From Paraflavitalea soli (GTDB lineage Bacteria; Bacteroidota; Bacteroidia; Chitinophagales; Chitinophagaceae), in assembly GCF_003555545.1 (NCBI RefSeq), contig NZ_CP032157.1:7692546-7756545 (forward strand): a DNA stretch of 64,000 nucleotides, written 5' to 3'. The position numbers were made by a program, and so were the translations under genes. Under the pieces are notes generated by a model that searched no databases, had not been told where the DNA came from, and saw only the letters and a program-made list of their open reading frames with translations. Positions 1-8,726 of the stretch are shown here, piece after piece. How positions within the stretch are numbered: the stretch's first letter is position 1; every line of letters begins with the position of its first letter.

Positions 1-434
1 ATGCCCATTACGAGCGAAGTCTCAAACTTATTCAGGATGTGCTTCATATCTTCTTCCGCATCAGTGTCTTTATAGATTGCTTTTCCCCTGACCAATAGGC
101 CGAATTGAGGGCCGCCATTTACAAAGAATCCACTGCTATGATGAAGCTGGAACAATAATGGCAGCCGCAGGTAGGAAATAACGTATTTCAAACCGCCAGT
201 CTGCGCGCCTTCCTGCGAATAGAACAGTTCTGGCTGCAGGATAAATAATTTGCTGAAAGAGAAACTGGCTACAGCGCCCGCATGCCAGCTGGTAAGGGTT
301 TTAACTCCTGTGACCTCTTTGCCGATCATAGTAGCGAAATTGATACCAGCCTTCGGGCCAAATTGTACAGGGGGCTGCGCATTACATACATACGAAAGCA
401 AAATGAGTACGGAACAAAATAATTTCCTTTTCAT
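1..434 (-). CDS. Outer-membrane beta-barrel protein, PorT-like (partial, C-terminus off window)
   Basis: The first 144 codons of a minus-strand gene that runs off the left edge. Translation begins MKRKLFCSVLILLSYVCNAQ, a clear signal peptide, followed by alternating hydrophobic strands with FGPKAGINFATM near residues 25-36 and YLRLPLLFQ and GGPQFGLLV further on. These are the signature strands of the PorT/outer-membrane-protein beta-barrel family (PF13568 type) common in Bacteroidota. The barrel should sit in the outer membrane; its substrate or partner cannot be told. The ATG at 434 is chosen because the signal peptide follows it directly. It is divergent from the DUF2264 gene. Confidence 0.75.
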   Translation of the reverse strand, partial: MKRKLFCSVLILLSYVCNAQPPVQFGPKAGINFATMIGKEVTGVKTLTSWHAGAVASFSFSKLFILQPELFYSQEGAQTGGLKYVISYLRLPLLFQLHHSSGFFVNGGPQFGLLVRGKAIYKDTDAEEDMKHILNKFETSLVMG

Positions 435-624
435 GGTGGTGTTTTTTTGTGGCACAAAAATGCTTCACTGCTCCGCTTCCCGGAAGCCGCGCTTAACGGA
501 TACCTTGTTTGGGTTAATGGAAATACAGGTTGTCTTAAAAAAAAGTCTTCTTAACACTTGATTATTTACCTTGCTGGTTTGAACCCACATTCCTTCGTAT
601 CTTGTCGCCTCACAAATCAACCAT

Positions 625-1863
625 ATGAAAAGAACCATCCTGGCGATCTGTTGTATTGTGTGCGCAATAGCAGTACAGGCACAAACCCCAAAGAAAAATA
701 GCCAGCCCGTCAACGATAGAAAACAATGGCTGGCCCACCTCGATAAACTCGCCCGGCCTGTATTGTCCAACCTCGCGGCAGGCACCCTCCGGCAAAACAT
801 GCCCGTGATCTTATCACCCAAGGTCGACAACGCCGCCAACCGCGCCCAGGTAGCTTACCTCGAAGCATTTGGAAGGGTACTCGCAGGCATCGCCCCCTGG
901 CTCAACGGCGAAGGCGGTACCGCTGAAGAACAGGCCCTCCGCAATCAATACCGCGAATGGACCCTCAAAGCCATCGCCCATGCAGTAGATACCGCCGACA
1001 AAGATTATATGCGTTTCACCGGTGGTCAGCCATTGGTTGATGCTTCCTTCATGGCCCTGGGCCTCGTACGTTGCCCCTGGTTATGGGAACACCTCGATCC
1101 CAAAGTACAGGCCAATGTAATAGCCGCTTTTAAAGCCACCCGCTCTATTGTACCGGGTTATAGCAACTGGATCCTCTTTTCAGGAATGATAGAAGCCTTC
1201 TTCTGTAAATATGGGGTCGACTATGATGGAGTGCGCATTGAGTATGGTATCCGAGAATTTGCCGGCAACTGGTATCTGGGCGATGGGGTTTATGGCGATG
1301 GTCCCCAGTTCCATTGGGATTATTACAACAGCTATGTGATACAGCCCTACCTGGGCAATATCCTCGAAGTATTGCGCAAACGCAATCCCCGGGCTTATGA
1401 TTGGTATGCACCTAAGTTCGAGCAGATCAGCAAACGGTATGCAGTGATCCAGGAGCGCCTCATCAATACCGATGGCACTTTCCCCGTTACCGGTCGTTCC
1501 ATTTGTTACCGCGGCGGCGCTTTCCACCACCTGGCCGATATGGCCTGGAGAAAACAATTGCCCCAGGAAATAACGCCGGCACAGGTTAGAAGCGCCCTCA
1601 CTGCCGTGATCAATAAAACCTTTGAACCCGCTTCTACTTTTACCAAAGATGGCTGGCTCAACATAGGCTTGTATGGTAGCCAGCCCGGCCTCGCCGAAGG
1701 GTATATCAATACAGGCAGTGTATACCTCTGCACAACCATCTTCTTACCACTCGGATTGCCCGAAACCGATGAATTCTGGGCTGCTCCCGCAGCACCCTGG
1801 ACTGCCGTAAAAGTGTGGAGCGGACAGGACATGCCGGCCGACCATGCCGTGGACGTCAGGTAA
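625..1863 (+). CDS. DUF2264 domain protein, GH154-like secreted glycosidase
   Basis: A 412-residue exported protein with signal peptide MKRTILAICCIVCAIAVQAQ. Nearly the whole mature chain matches the DUF2264 fold, an (alpha/alpha)-type barrel: DRKQWLAHLDKLARPVL at the start, then WLNGEGG, GGQPLVDASFMALGL, SNWILFSGMIEAFF, DGVYGDGPQFHWDYYNSYVI, GTFPVTGRSICYRGGAFHHLA and the C-terminal GSQPGLAEGYINTGSVYLC. I recall that CAZy places DUF2264 proteins in GH154 with reported beta-glucuronidase activity, but the substrate here is inference. The Asp/His/Tyr-rich GDGPQFHWDYYNSY segment is the probable active-site region. Length is usual for the family and the gene looks intact. Confidence 0.8.
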   Translation: MKRTILAICCIVCAIAVQAQTPKKNSQPVNDRKQWLAHLDKLARPVLSNLAAGTLRQNMPVILSPKVDNAANRAQVAYLEAFGRVLAGIAPWLNGEGGTAEEQALRNQYREWTLKAIAHAVDTADKDYMRFTGGQPLVDASFMALGLVRCPWLWEHLDPKVQANVIAAFKATRSIVPGYSNWILFSGMIEAFFCKYGVDYDGVRIEYGIREFAGNWYLGDGVYGDGPQFHWDYYNSYVIQPYLGNILEVLRKRNPRAYDWYAPKFEQISKRYAVIQERLINTDGTFPVTGRSICYRGGAFHHLADMAWRKQLPQEITPAQVRSALTAVINKTFEPASTFTKDGWLNIGLYGSQPGLAEGYINTGSVYLCTTIFLPLGLPETDEFWAAPAAPWTAVKVWSGQDMPADHAVDVR

Positions 1864-2005
1864 TGGTTGCATCAGCGCTGTTAATACTTTGATAAGAAGC
1901 GGAGCCTGGCTTGAAAGATTCGTTAATATGTAAAATCGCCAACTCTTACCATGTTGGCATGAATTTATATCGGCGTAAATTGCTATATATTATTCATGCT
2001 TAAAA

Positions 2006-2521
2006 ATGACAACAGGTATGAAAGCACTGCAATTAACAAGGAAGCTGGCTATGTTATTGGTGGCAACACTGGTACTCACAGCTACACTGATGGCGCAAAA
2101 CGAGAAAGCCGACAAGAAAGCTGAACAGGCTGCAGCCACCAAGGCCTTGATAGATGCCCAGCGCTATGTATTTAAACCACAAAGTGCCAATCCCATGCGC
2201 GGTCGTACCGTGCAACTTACAGCAGAGTATACCGTGAAAGTGGGCAAGGACACCATCATAGCTGACCTGCCTTATTTCGGACGCGCTTTTTCGGCGCCCA
2301 TCGATCCCACCAAAGGAGGCATACAATTCAATTCAACCAAATTTGATTACAAACTCGAAACCATTAAGAAAGGCTGGCAGGTAACCATCAAGCCCGCTGA
2401 TGTGAGTGATGTACAACAGTTCTTCCTCACCATCTTCAACAATGGCTCCGCTACCTTACAGGTCACCAGCAACAACCGCACACCGATATCCTTTAATGGA
2501 TATGTAGTGGAGCGGAAGTAG
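2006..2521 (+). CDS. DUF4251 domain secreted protein
   Basis: A 171-residue protein with an N-terminal hydrophobic signal (LAMLLVATLVLTATLMAQ) and a Lys/Ala-rich stretch, then the DUF4251 body: ALIDAQRYVFKPQSANPMRGRTVQLTAEYTVKVGKDTIIADLPYFGRAF and the C-terminal QQFFLTIFNNGSATLQVTSNNRTPISFNGYV. The family is restricted largely to Bacteroidota and has no known activity; it is probably periplasmic or surface-located with a beta-rich fold. Translation could also start at the Met at 2018, which gives the same signal peptide with a shorter n-region. The gene stands alone and converges on the GH43 gene, with two strong hairpins between them. Confidence 0.75.
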   Translation: MTTGMKALQLTRKLAMLLVATLVLTATLMAQNEKADKKAEQAAATKALIDAQRYVFKPQSANPMRGRTVQLTAEYTVKVGKDTIIADLPYFGRAFSAPIDPTKGGIQFNSTKFDYKLETIKKGWQVTIKPADVSDVQQFFLTIFNNGSATLQVTSNNRTPISFNGYVVERK

Positions 2522-2581
2522 AATACAGAGAGTAGAGACCCAATACTGCATTCTTTAAGCGCAGTCCACCGATCAAATACA

Positions 2582-2619
2582 AAACCCGCAGGTAATGCAA
2601 ATGCAGCACCTGCGGGTTT
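2582..2619. terminator. Hairpin terminator after DUF4251 gene
   Basis: A 12-bp perfect stem, AAACCCGCAGGT (2582-2593) with ACCTGCGGGTTT (2608-2619), and a 14-nt loop. It is followed by TTGTTATTTC. It lies 60 bp after the stop at 2521, between converging genes, so it could work in both directions. Confidence 0.7.
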
Positions 2620-2638
2620 GTTATTTCAGGTTGTTACA

Positions 2639-2684
2639 ACAGGTGACACCTTTCCCAGGCGTCGCAAACGAAGGTGTCACCTGT
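2639..2684. repeat. Long perfect palindrome, REP-like
   Basis: ACAGGTGACACCTT (2639-2652) pairs perfectly with AAGGTGTCACCTGT (2671-2684) around an 18-nt loop. There is no T-tract, so this is more like a repetitive extragenic palindrome than a simple terminator. It lies between the convergent DUF4251 and GH43 genes. Confidence 0.6.
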
Positions 2685-2723
2685 ATTCTGAAACTTTAGT
2701 CAGTACGTTCAAATCGCGGAGCC

Positions 2724-2758
2724 ATTCTGTATTCTAAATTCTGTATTCTAAATTCTTC
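2724..2758. repeat. Heptamer array ATTCTGT/ATTCTAA, 5 units
   Basis: Five consecutive 7-bp units: ATTCTGT, ATTCTAA, ATTCTGT, ATTCTAA, ATTCTTC. The last unit overlaps the stop codon of the GH43 gene (2757-2759). The TAA of ATTCTAA gives stops when read on the plus strand, and TAG arises on the other strand. Confidence 0.85.
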
Positions 2759-3728
2759 ACTTCAGCTTATTCCTCTTCACCCCTTCAAACGTGATCTTCA
2801 CAGGCTGTATCAGCCCATCTTTGTCAAAGACCATTTTATCAATGCAGGTCACCCGGTGATTAGCTGCCGTTTCTCCCAGCGGCCTGCGGTGATACACAAT
2901 GTACCAGTCATCCTTGCCGGGTACCTGGATCACCGAATGATGCCCTGCGCCCGTAGCTACCGCTGAATCCTGCTGCAATACCGTACCGATCCTTTCAAAA
3001 GGACCAAACGGTGAGTTCGACATGGCATAAGCCACTTTATAATTAGGGCCGCCCCAGCCGCCTTCCGACCACATGAAATAATATTTCTGATCCCGGATAA
3101 ATAGGAAAGGGCCTTCCACATAGCCTTTGGGCGTGATCTCTTTGAACGTGCTGCCATCTGCAAAAGGTACAAAACCCGTAAAGTCGTTCTTCAACTTTAC
3201 AATATTGCAATGCCGCCAGCCGCCATAGATCATATAGTATTGCCCGTCTTTGTCTTTGAATACAAACTGATCGATTGGCTGAGCACCATTGTAAAATTTA
3301 TCCAGCAATGGCTTGCCCAGCAGGTCTTTAAAGGGACCTTGTGGCCGGTCGGCCACCGCCACACCAATCCCGCCGGCTTCATTGTTGTTCTGGATATCAT
3401 TAGCGGAAAAGAACAGGTAGTATTTTTTGTCCTTCTCTACAATGGCCGGCGCCCACATCGCCTTATTGGCCCATTTGATCGCGGCCGTATCCACTATCCG
3501 TGCATGTTTTTGCCAGGTCAGCAGATCCCCAGAGGAGAATGCATCCAGGAATACCTGCTTTTCATACTTGTCTGAATAAGTAGGATATACCCAATATTCC
3601 TTATTGAAGATAACTCCTTCGGGGTCGGCATACCAGCCTTCAAATAGGGGGTTGCCGGATGTTTTTTTCGTCTGCGCTCCCGCTATCAAACCAAGGCCCA
3701 TCAATCCGGCCAACAACAAATATCTCAT
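2757..3728 (-). CDS. Glycoside hydrolase family 43 protein
   Basis: A 323-residue exported enzyme with the five-bladed GH43 beta-propeller. The three family acids are visible, numbered from the chosen start: Asp35 in GWYADPEG (general base), Asp153 in QPIDQFVF (pKa modulator) and Glu205 in YVEGPFLF (general acid). AMWAPAIVEKDKKYYLFFSA is the typical second-blade segment. Members cleave arabinose or xylose side chains of plant polysaccharides; the exact specificity cannot be read here. The start at 3728 is preferred over the longer frame from 3761, because MRYLLLAGLMGLGLIAGAQ is an ideal signal peptide. The stop codon abuts a heptamer array. Confidence 0.85.
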   Translation of the reverse strand: MRYLLLAGLMGLGLIAGAQTKKTSGNPLFEGWYADPEGVIFNKEYWVYPTYSDKYEKQVFLDAFSSGDLLTWQKHARIVDTAAIKWANKAMWAPAIVEKDKKYYLFFSANDIQNNNEAGGIGVAVADRPQGPFKDLLGKPLLDKFYNGAQPIDQFVFKDKDGQYYMIYGGWRHCNIVKLKNDFTGFVPFADGSTFKEITPKGYVEGPFLFIRDQKYYFMWSEGGWGGPNYKVAYAMSNSPFGPFERIGTVLQQDSAVATGAGHHSVIQVPGKDDWYIVYHRRPLGETAANHRVTCIDKMVFDKDGLIQPVKITFEGVKRNKLK

Positions 3729-3801
3729 GTGCATAAAATTGATAAGTCTGCAATATACCACCCGGCAGGTAGATAAACAGCATTAGTTGGTTAAGACCGC
3801 T

Positions 3802-4737
3802 TTAAAATTTATAGACGAAACCCACGCCCAGCAACTCTTTGATCTGCGCCGTAGCCCCGCCGGCCGTGCCATCCGCCTTCACCGTCTTTACATCATTGTC
3901 GTAGATCAGATCAACAGAAAGGTTCATATTGATCAGCTTGGTCACCTTCACCGCTACTATATTCGTCCAGAATATGTCTATATTAAACGGGTCATGCCGG
4001 TAGTTGGAAAACAGCTCCAGCCTCGTTTTATAGGAAGTAGTAGGCGTAAGATTCTTACTCCAGTTCACCGAAGCATAAGCACCCACTTCCATTTTTACAT
4101 TCTTACCGCTATCTACCCCAAAAGCCCCCACAGCCGCCAATGAATCATTTTGTACAATGACCCACCTGGCCGTGATCGGCGAAAGGAACAGCGAAAACCC
4201 CTCTACCGGTTTATAGTCCATACCTAACGATAAGACTATATAGGCTGGCGACATGACATTGGAGGTAAGTACCTTGGTGGAATCGGTAGGGTAGGCATAC
4301 CCTTTGGCAAACTGGCTCCTGAAGTTCAGCAGCGTACTCAGGTACCATTTCTTATTATCCAGCTCATAGCCATATTTCGATACAAAGTCTATCCGGTCAT
4401 CCGACTTCCGTTGTCCCAGGCTCGTGGTATTCACCATACCATAAGCGAGGTCCAGACTATTATCCCAGGAATGACGGCCTTGTTTATAATGCGCATATAA
4501 GTTCAGCAAAGATGTCAGTGACAGCGAGAATTTGTCACCCCCTGCTGCCCAGTTGCTCAATGCTCCCTGGTTCACATTCAGGTTGAAAGTGCCCCCTGTT
4601 TTCCAGGCGCGCTTGCTGGTATCAGACGTGTTTTTGCTAATGGTACGGCTGGATTCACTTCGTAGGCCTTGAACAGTTTTGTCTTGTGCAGATAGGCGCA
4701 GGCTGCATAGGGTGAGCAGCAGGAATACATATTTCAT
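3802..4737 (-). CDS. DUF3078 outer-membrane beta-barrel protein
   Basis: A 311-residue exported protein. After signal peptide MKYVFLLLTLCSLRLSAQ comes the DUF3078 signature: WKTGGTFNLNVNQGALSNWAAGGDKFSLSLTSLLNLYAHYKQGRHSWDNSLDLAYGMV, then repeated amphipathic strands ending in ELLGVGFVYKF with the terminal Phe of an outer-membrane barrel. The family is Bacteroidota-specific with unknown cargo. The start is placed at 4737 rather than 4770 because the upstream 11 codons would spoil the signal peptide. It lies 73 bp upstream of, and co-oriented with, the GH43 gene, so co-transcription is possible. Confidence 0.75.
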   Translation of the reverse strand: MKYVFLLLTLCSLRLSAQDKTVQGLRSESSRTISKNTSDTSKRAWKTGGTFNLNVNQGALSNWAAGGDKFSLSLTSLLNLYAHYKQGRHSWDNSLDLAYGMVNTTSLGQRKSDDRIDFVSKYGYELDNKKWYLSTLLNFRSQFAKGYAYPTDSTKVLTSNVMSPAYIVLSLGMDYKPVEGFSLFLSPITARWVIVQNDSLAAVGAFGVDSGKNVKMEVGAYASVNWSKNLTPTTSYKTRLELFSNYRHDPFNIDIFWTNIVAVKVTKLINMNLSVDLIYDNDVKTVKADGTAGGATAQIKELLGVGFVYKF

Positions 4738-4803
4738 GTCAATGGTTTTGGAAAAAAGACCTCCTCCCACAAAAAAGCTGCCAAATTAGCTTACCAGTTT
4801 TCT

Positions 4804-4831
4804 GCTCGTAGCTCATAGCTCGCAGCTTGCC
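4804..4831. repeat. Heptamer array GCTCGTA type, 4 units
   Basis: Units GCTCGTA, GCTCATA, GCTCGCA, GCTTGCC with exact 7-bp period, between the divergent DUF3078 and phosphodiesterase genes. The same word family recurs at 38034 and 48447. Confidence 0.8.
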
Positions 4832-4924
4832 TTCGAAACCGGTTTAGTAATAATTTATTAATTCCAACCCTCATTATACCCTGGCAGGTGGTAGTATCTT
4901 GCGCCGATCCTTTAACTTACTGGT

Positions 4925-5722
4925 ATGAAAAAACTCTTGCTCTCTTTGGTTGGTTGTTATACCTTGATGGCCGTTGCCCAACCTACCGTGTATACGACGG
5001 CCAATGCCCATTCCCACAACGATTATGAAAAGCCTGTCCCTTTTCGCGCAGCCTACAACGAAGGGTTTGGTTCCGTGGAAGCCGATCTTCACCTCATCAA
5101 TGATACCTTATGGGTGGCCCACGATAGCGCAACACCGGGCGTCAGTCCCAGCTTTGAACAATTGTACCTGCAGCCCCTCAACCAGGAAGTAAACCTGCAT
5201 AAAGGCTTTCCTTATGTAGATCACAATAAATCCTTACAACTGCTCATCGACCTCAAAACAGATGGCGTTCCCACCCTCGCCAAAGTGGTGGCTGTCCTGC
5301 AGCGATATCCCGCCCTTACCAATTGTACACAGATCAGGTTCGTGATCTCCGGCAGTCGCCCCGATCCCGCCGCCTGGAACCAATACCCCGCCTTTATTTG
5401 GTTTGATGGAAATCTCGGTGAATCCTATACCCCTGCCACCCTGTCAAAAATTGCCCTGTTGAGTGCCAGCTTTACCAAACATTCCACCTGGAATGGCAAA
5501 GGCCGCCTCATCGCCAAAGAGCAGGACAGCCTGCAAAAGCTGATCGCCGGCGCGCATGCCCTGGGCAAACCCGTTCGCTTTTGGGCCTCTCCCGATAATA
5601 CCAATGCCTGGTACCAGTTGATGAAGCTAAAGGTGGATTACCTCAATACCGACCGTACCCGTGAACTGGGCGCTTTCCTCAAAAAACTACAGAAGAACAG
5701 CTATCGCAACGATAAAGCATAG
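4925..5722 (+). CDS. Secreted PI-PLC/GDPD-like phosphodiesterase
   Basis: A 265-residue protein with signal peptide MKKLLLSLVGCYTLMAVAQ. The mature part has the TIM-barrel phosphodiesterase start: NAHSHNDYE with His29 and His31, and VEADLHL with Glu52 and Asp54, the positions used for acid-base catalysis and metal or phosphate contact in GDPD and PI-PLC-type enzymes. LLIDLKTDG and KPVRFWASPD follow, as in the bacterial group related to yeast Aim6. Substrates are likely phosphodiesters such as glycerophosphodiesters or phosphoinositide-like lipids, in the periplasm. Length fits the family and no neighbour suggests a pathway. Confidence 0.75.
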   Translation: MKKLLLSLVGCYTLMAVAQPTVYTTANAHSHNDYEKPVPFRAAYNEGFGSVEADLHLINDTLWVAHDSATPGVSPSFEQLYLQPLNQEVNLHKGFPYVDHNKSLQLLIDLKTDGVPTLAKVVAVLQRYPALTNCTQIRFVISGSRPDPAAWNQYPAFIWFDGNLGESYTPATLSKIALLSASFTKHSTWNGKGRLIAKEQDSLQKLIAGAHALGKPVRFWASPDNTNAWYQLMKLKVDYLNTDRTRELGAFLKKLQKNSYRNDKA

Positions 5723-5817
5723 GGAGTTCCGGCCACGGCCAGGTAAGCAATAACACACCAGTGGCCGCAGTTTTGCAGCATGTCCATTTAGTTAAGTTTA
5801 GTTATTAACTTCATTTC

Positions 5818-7098
5818 ATGTCTTCATCTGTTCTGATCATTGGTGCAGGTGCAGCCGGGTTGATGGCTGCCCGCGAATTATCGGCCCATGGCCATCCTGT
5901 TACTATCCTCGAGGCACGCAACCGGGCCGGTGGCCGTATGCATACCCTCCATCCCACCGCTTTTAGCGTGCCTGTCGAAGCCGGTGCCGAATTTGTGCAT
6001 GGAAAATTGCCCCTCACCCTGCAGTTATTACAGGAAGCCGGTATCGCCTATACCCCCGTGGAAGGCCGTATGATTGAAGTACGCAAAGGACGCTGGCACC
6101 GGCAGGATCATTTTGTAGACGGATGGGATACCCTCATGGAGCACTTACAGGCATTGCAACAGGATATGACCGTGCGCGAATTCCTCGACACCCATTTCAC
6201 CGAACACCGCTATGAAGAGCTGCGGCGTTCCGTACAGCGCTTTGCCGAAGGATATGATGGCGCCGATATCAACAAAGCCAGTGTGCTCTCCTTGCGCAGC
6301 GAATGGGAAAAAGAAGAGGAAGAACAATACCATATCACCGGTGGGTATGAGCGCCTTACCGATTACCTCATAGCACAATGCATCAGGCAGCGCTGTTTAT
6401 TGCACTTCAATACTACAATAAAACATATTCGCTGGCAGGAGAGTGGGGTAGAGGCCATTTCCCGGGATGGACAATCCTTCCAGGCCAGTAAGGTCATTAT
6501 TACCATTCCCCTCGGCGTGTGGCAGCAGCCTGCTGGCCAGGCCAGTATCGGATTTACCCCGGCTATCGAACAGCAGTTCACCGCCTTCCGTCAGATCGGG
6601 TTCAGCGCCGTCATCAAGATCAGCCTGGAATTTAAACAGCCTTTCTGGCAGGAATATGAAAAGGAGCTGGGGTTCCTGTTCAGTGAAGAGATATTTCCTA
6701 CCTGGTGGACACAACTCCCGCATCCCGCCCCTTTCCTCACAGGTTGGATCAATGGCCCCCAGGCCGCTTCCTTCACCCAAACTCCACCCGAAAAAATGCT
6801 GCAATATGCCCTTTATTCCCTGGCAGGCATATTTGGTTTGCCGCTTATCTTCCTTGAGCAGCAACTGGTGGCTTCACAGATTACCGACTGGGGGGCCGAT
6901 CCATTTGCCCAGGGCGCTTATTCTTATGATATGCTGCCTTCCCGGGCAGCCCGCCAGGTTTTACAACAACCTGTGTCAAACACCTTGTTTCTTGCGGGCG
7001 AAGCCCTCTATGAAGGCCCTCACCCCGGTACCGTAGAAGCTGCCCTTGTAAGCGGCAAAGAGGCGGCAGCGAAGCTGATCGCTGTTTTACCTCGTTAA
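5818..7098 (+). CDS. Flavin monoamine oxidase family protein
   Basis: A 426-residue cytoplasmic FAD enzyme. The dinucleotide-binding motif IIGAGAAGL occupies residues 7-15 (GxGxxG at 9-14), Glu32 ends the second strand, and RAGGR is at 36-40. The C-terminal FAD-contact region LFLAGEALYEGPHPGTVEAAL includes the GE and G-T-V-E-A signature of amine oxidases. Family members oxidise primary or polyamines to aldehydes with release of hydrogen peroxide. There is no signal peptide. It is convergent with the next gene: the two reading frames overlap tail to tail by 4 bp (7095-7098). Confidence 0.85.
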   Translation: MSSSVLIIGAGAAGLMAARELSAHGHPVTILEARNRAGGRMHTLHPTAFSVPVEAGAEFVHGKLPLTLQLLQEAGIAYTPVEGRMIEVRKGRWHRQDHFVDGWDTLMEHLQALQQDMTVREFLDTHFTEHRYEELRRSVQRFAEGYDGADINKASVLSLRSEWEKEEEEQYHITGGYERLTDYLIAQCIRQRCLLHFNTTIKHIRWQESGVEAISRDGQSFQASKVIITIPLGVWQQPAGQASIGFTPAIEQQFTAFRQIGFSAVIKISLEFKQPFWQEYEKELGFLFSEEIFPTWWTQLPHPAPFLTGWINGPQAASFTQTPPEKMLQYALYSLAGIFGLPLIFLEQQLVASQITDWGADPFAQGAYSYDMLPSRAARQVLQQPVSNTLFLAGEALYEGPHPGTVEAALVSGKEAAAKLIAVLPR

Positions 7099-7889
7099 TT
7101 CAACTCCTTCAGCCACTGCTGGGCATAACTACGGGCGGCCGCGATCGTTTCCCGGCCACTGCGGAAACAGCGTTTCCAGCTTTCGTCTTTCGCTTCCAGT
7201 TTAGGGTCCGCAAAACGCTTACGCCCATCCCGGTCTACCAGTTTCGCATCAAAATTGATATCCGCTGTCAGCGTAAGGAATTCCTGTAACCTTCTTTTAA
7301 CCAGGTCCTTCACCTGCGCAGGATACTCCTGCTCAAAATACTTCAGGTCCTCTTTATAGTTTTTCTCCCCTTCTTCACCACCCTCCGACAGGTCCATCAG
7401 GTACATCTTGTGGTTTGGGTCTTTGGGATCCTGCAAGGCTTTCAGTTCTGTTTTTTGCATTTGCAGCGTCGACTCATACAGCTTTTTCATATCACCCGTT
7501 ACCCCCTTCATATCCTTCTCCGTCGTTTCTATATCATGTTTTAGCCCTTCTATCCGCGCCTTTAATTTTGCTTCCTTATCAGCAGGGTTCTTAGGCCGGG
7601 CACCCTCACGTACCGTCTTGTATTCGGCGGCAAACTCCGGTGAATTGGTATACTTCCGGATATAATCCCCCAATTCCTTTACCGCTCCTGCCCTTTTGCC
7701 CAGCGCCAGGTTTTTAATCACAGCAGAAGAGGGAAAGGAGAGATTGCTGCTCTTAAAATTGTCAAAGATGTATTCACGTGCTTCCTCCTCCGCAATGTCC
7801 AGCTGATCAAAAATGTTTTTTACAACGGTAAATGCCACCGCGCTCAATGCCAGCAGGCATACCATCCAAATACGGGTAATCTTTTTCAT
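7095..7889 (-). CDS. Unknown secreted or anchored coiled-coil protein
   Basis: A 264-residue protein not assigned to a family. It starts MKKITRIWMVCLLALSAVAFTVV, a signal peptide or N-terminal anchor without a lipobox. The mature chain is strongly charged and helical; residues about 110-165 (KLKARIEGLKHDIETTEKDMKGVTGDMKKLYES, with more after it) look like a coiled coil. The C-terminal SGRETIAAARSYAQQWLKELN is amphipathic. The start at 7889 is chosen because it gives a good signal peptide and the frame adds only four residues before it. The function cannot be told from context. Confidence 0.6.
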   Translation of the reverse strand: MKKITRIWMVCLLALSAVAFTVVKNIFDQLDIAEEEAREYIFDNFKSSNLSFPSSAVIKNLALGKRAGAVKELGDYIRKYTNSPEFAAEYKTVREGARPKNPADKEAKLKARIEGLKHDIETTEKDMKGVTGDMKKLYESTLQMQKTELKALQDPKDPNHKMYLMDLSEGGEEGEKNYKEDLKYFEQEYPAQVKDLVKRRLQEFLTLTADINFDAKLVDRDGRKRFADPKLEAKDESWKRCFRSGRETIAAARSYAQQWLKELN

Positions 7890-7905
7890 GTTGCTATACA
7901 ATTAA

Positions 7906-8163
7906 GTGTGTTATAGACCTAAAATTACCGGACTGCCTGTTCAGCTTTCCAGGCAACACTACAAAATGACATTATTGATGGATGAACTGGCTGAATGCCC
8001 GGTCAGGATGTCCGTCCCTACTAAGGAAAACCACTATATACTTGGCCCGAAACGGGTATTTAGACAGGTACGAACAGGTATATTCACCCTTTTTGCAATG
8101 TGGGGCATAATTATAGCCTTTAAAGCGGCATTTAATGGATTATTTTTTGATCAGGTTAACTAA
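7906..8163 (+). CDS. Possible small membrane protein (uncertain)
   Basis: An 85-codon frame, or 65 codons from the internal ATG at 7966, filling the space between an unknown minus-strand gene and the sigma-factor gene. It encodes one likely membrane helix (GIFTLFAMWGIIIAFKAAFNGLFF) preceded by a basic stretch GPKRVFRQVR. Base composition is more AT-rich than its neighbours. There is no family resemblance and no obvious ribosome-binding site. It may be a real single-pass protein or chance. Confidence 0.3.
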   Translation: MCYRPKITGLPVQLSRQHYKMTLLMDELAECPVRMSVPTKENHYILGPKRVFRQVRTGIFTLFAMWGIIIAFKAAFNGLFFDQVN

Positions 8164-8228
8164 TATTACTTATTTTCAACAAGCGGAGCGACCTATGAAA
8201 TTAGTTGTTGTGAAAACCATTTTACAAT

Positions 8229-8726
8229 TTGGAAACCCTCATTATTAAAGAGACGCTTAAATCCAAACTCAATACAGGCGTTGAACCTGCTGTTGACTTT
8301 CTGTATAACAATTATAGCTCCATGTTATATGGCTATGTGTTACAGTTCATCCCCGATAAGAAAGAAGCGGAGAAAGTATTGGTACTTGTCTTTGGTGCCT
8401 TAGCCTCCCGTTTGCAGGAAGCCTGTAATTCTACCCTCTCTGTCTATTGCTGGATGCAGGTGGAAGCCAGGAAAGTGATCCTGGAATACAAAAAGAAACA
8501 GTCAGGCCCTTCCAATGGTCATCCGCCGGCCAATGGGCAGCCTAAGAATGCTTATTACCTTTCCCTGCTCCAGGAGGCATCAGAGGAACAACGCCTCGTG
8601 TTCAGCGAAATATTCCTCCAGGGAAGAGAAAAAGAAGAATTGGCCAACCAACTACAAAAAAATGTGCAGGATATCAGCAGGCTTCTGAAGGAGAGCCTCC
8701 TCATCATGCAAAAGAACCTTCAGTGA
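8229..8726 (+). CDS. ECF-type RNA polymerase sigma factor (divergent, TTG start)
   Basis: A 165-residue protein with region 2 features: FLYNNYSSMLYGYVLQFIPDKKEAEKVLVLVFGALASRLQ, around residues 24-63, where the core-binding helix and -10-reading helix of ECF sigma factors lie. The C-terminal SEEQRLVFSEIFLQGREKEELANQLQKNVQDISRLLKESL resembles region 4 but its helix-turn-helix is weak. An in-frame stop at 8211-8213 lies just upstream and the next ATG is inside region 2, so the TTG at 8229 is the only plausible start. Its stop TGA overlaps the GTG of the next gene. The partner is an RskA-type anti-sigma factor, so release by an envelope signal is inferred. Confidence 0.7.
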   Translation: METLIIKETLKSKLNTGVEPAVDFLYNNYSSMLYGYVLQFIPDKKEAEKVLVLVFGALASRLQEACNSTLSVYCWMQVEARKVILEYKKKQSGPSNGHPPANGQPKNAYYLSLLQEASEEQRLVFSEIFLQGREKEELANQLQKNVQDISRLLKESLLIMQKNLQ

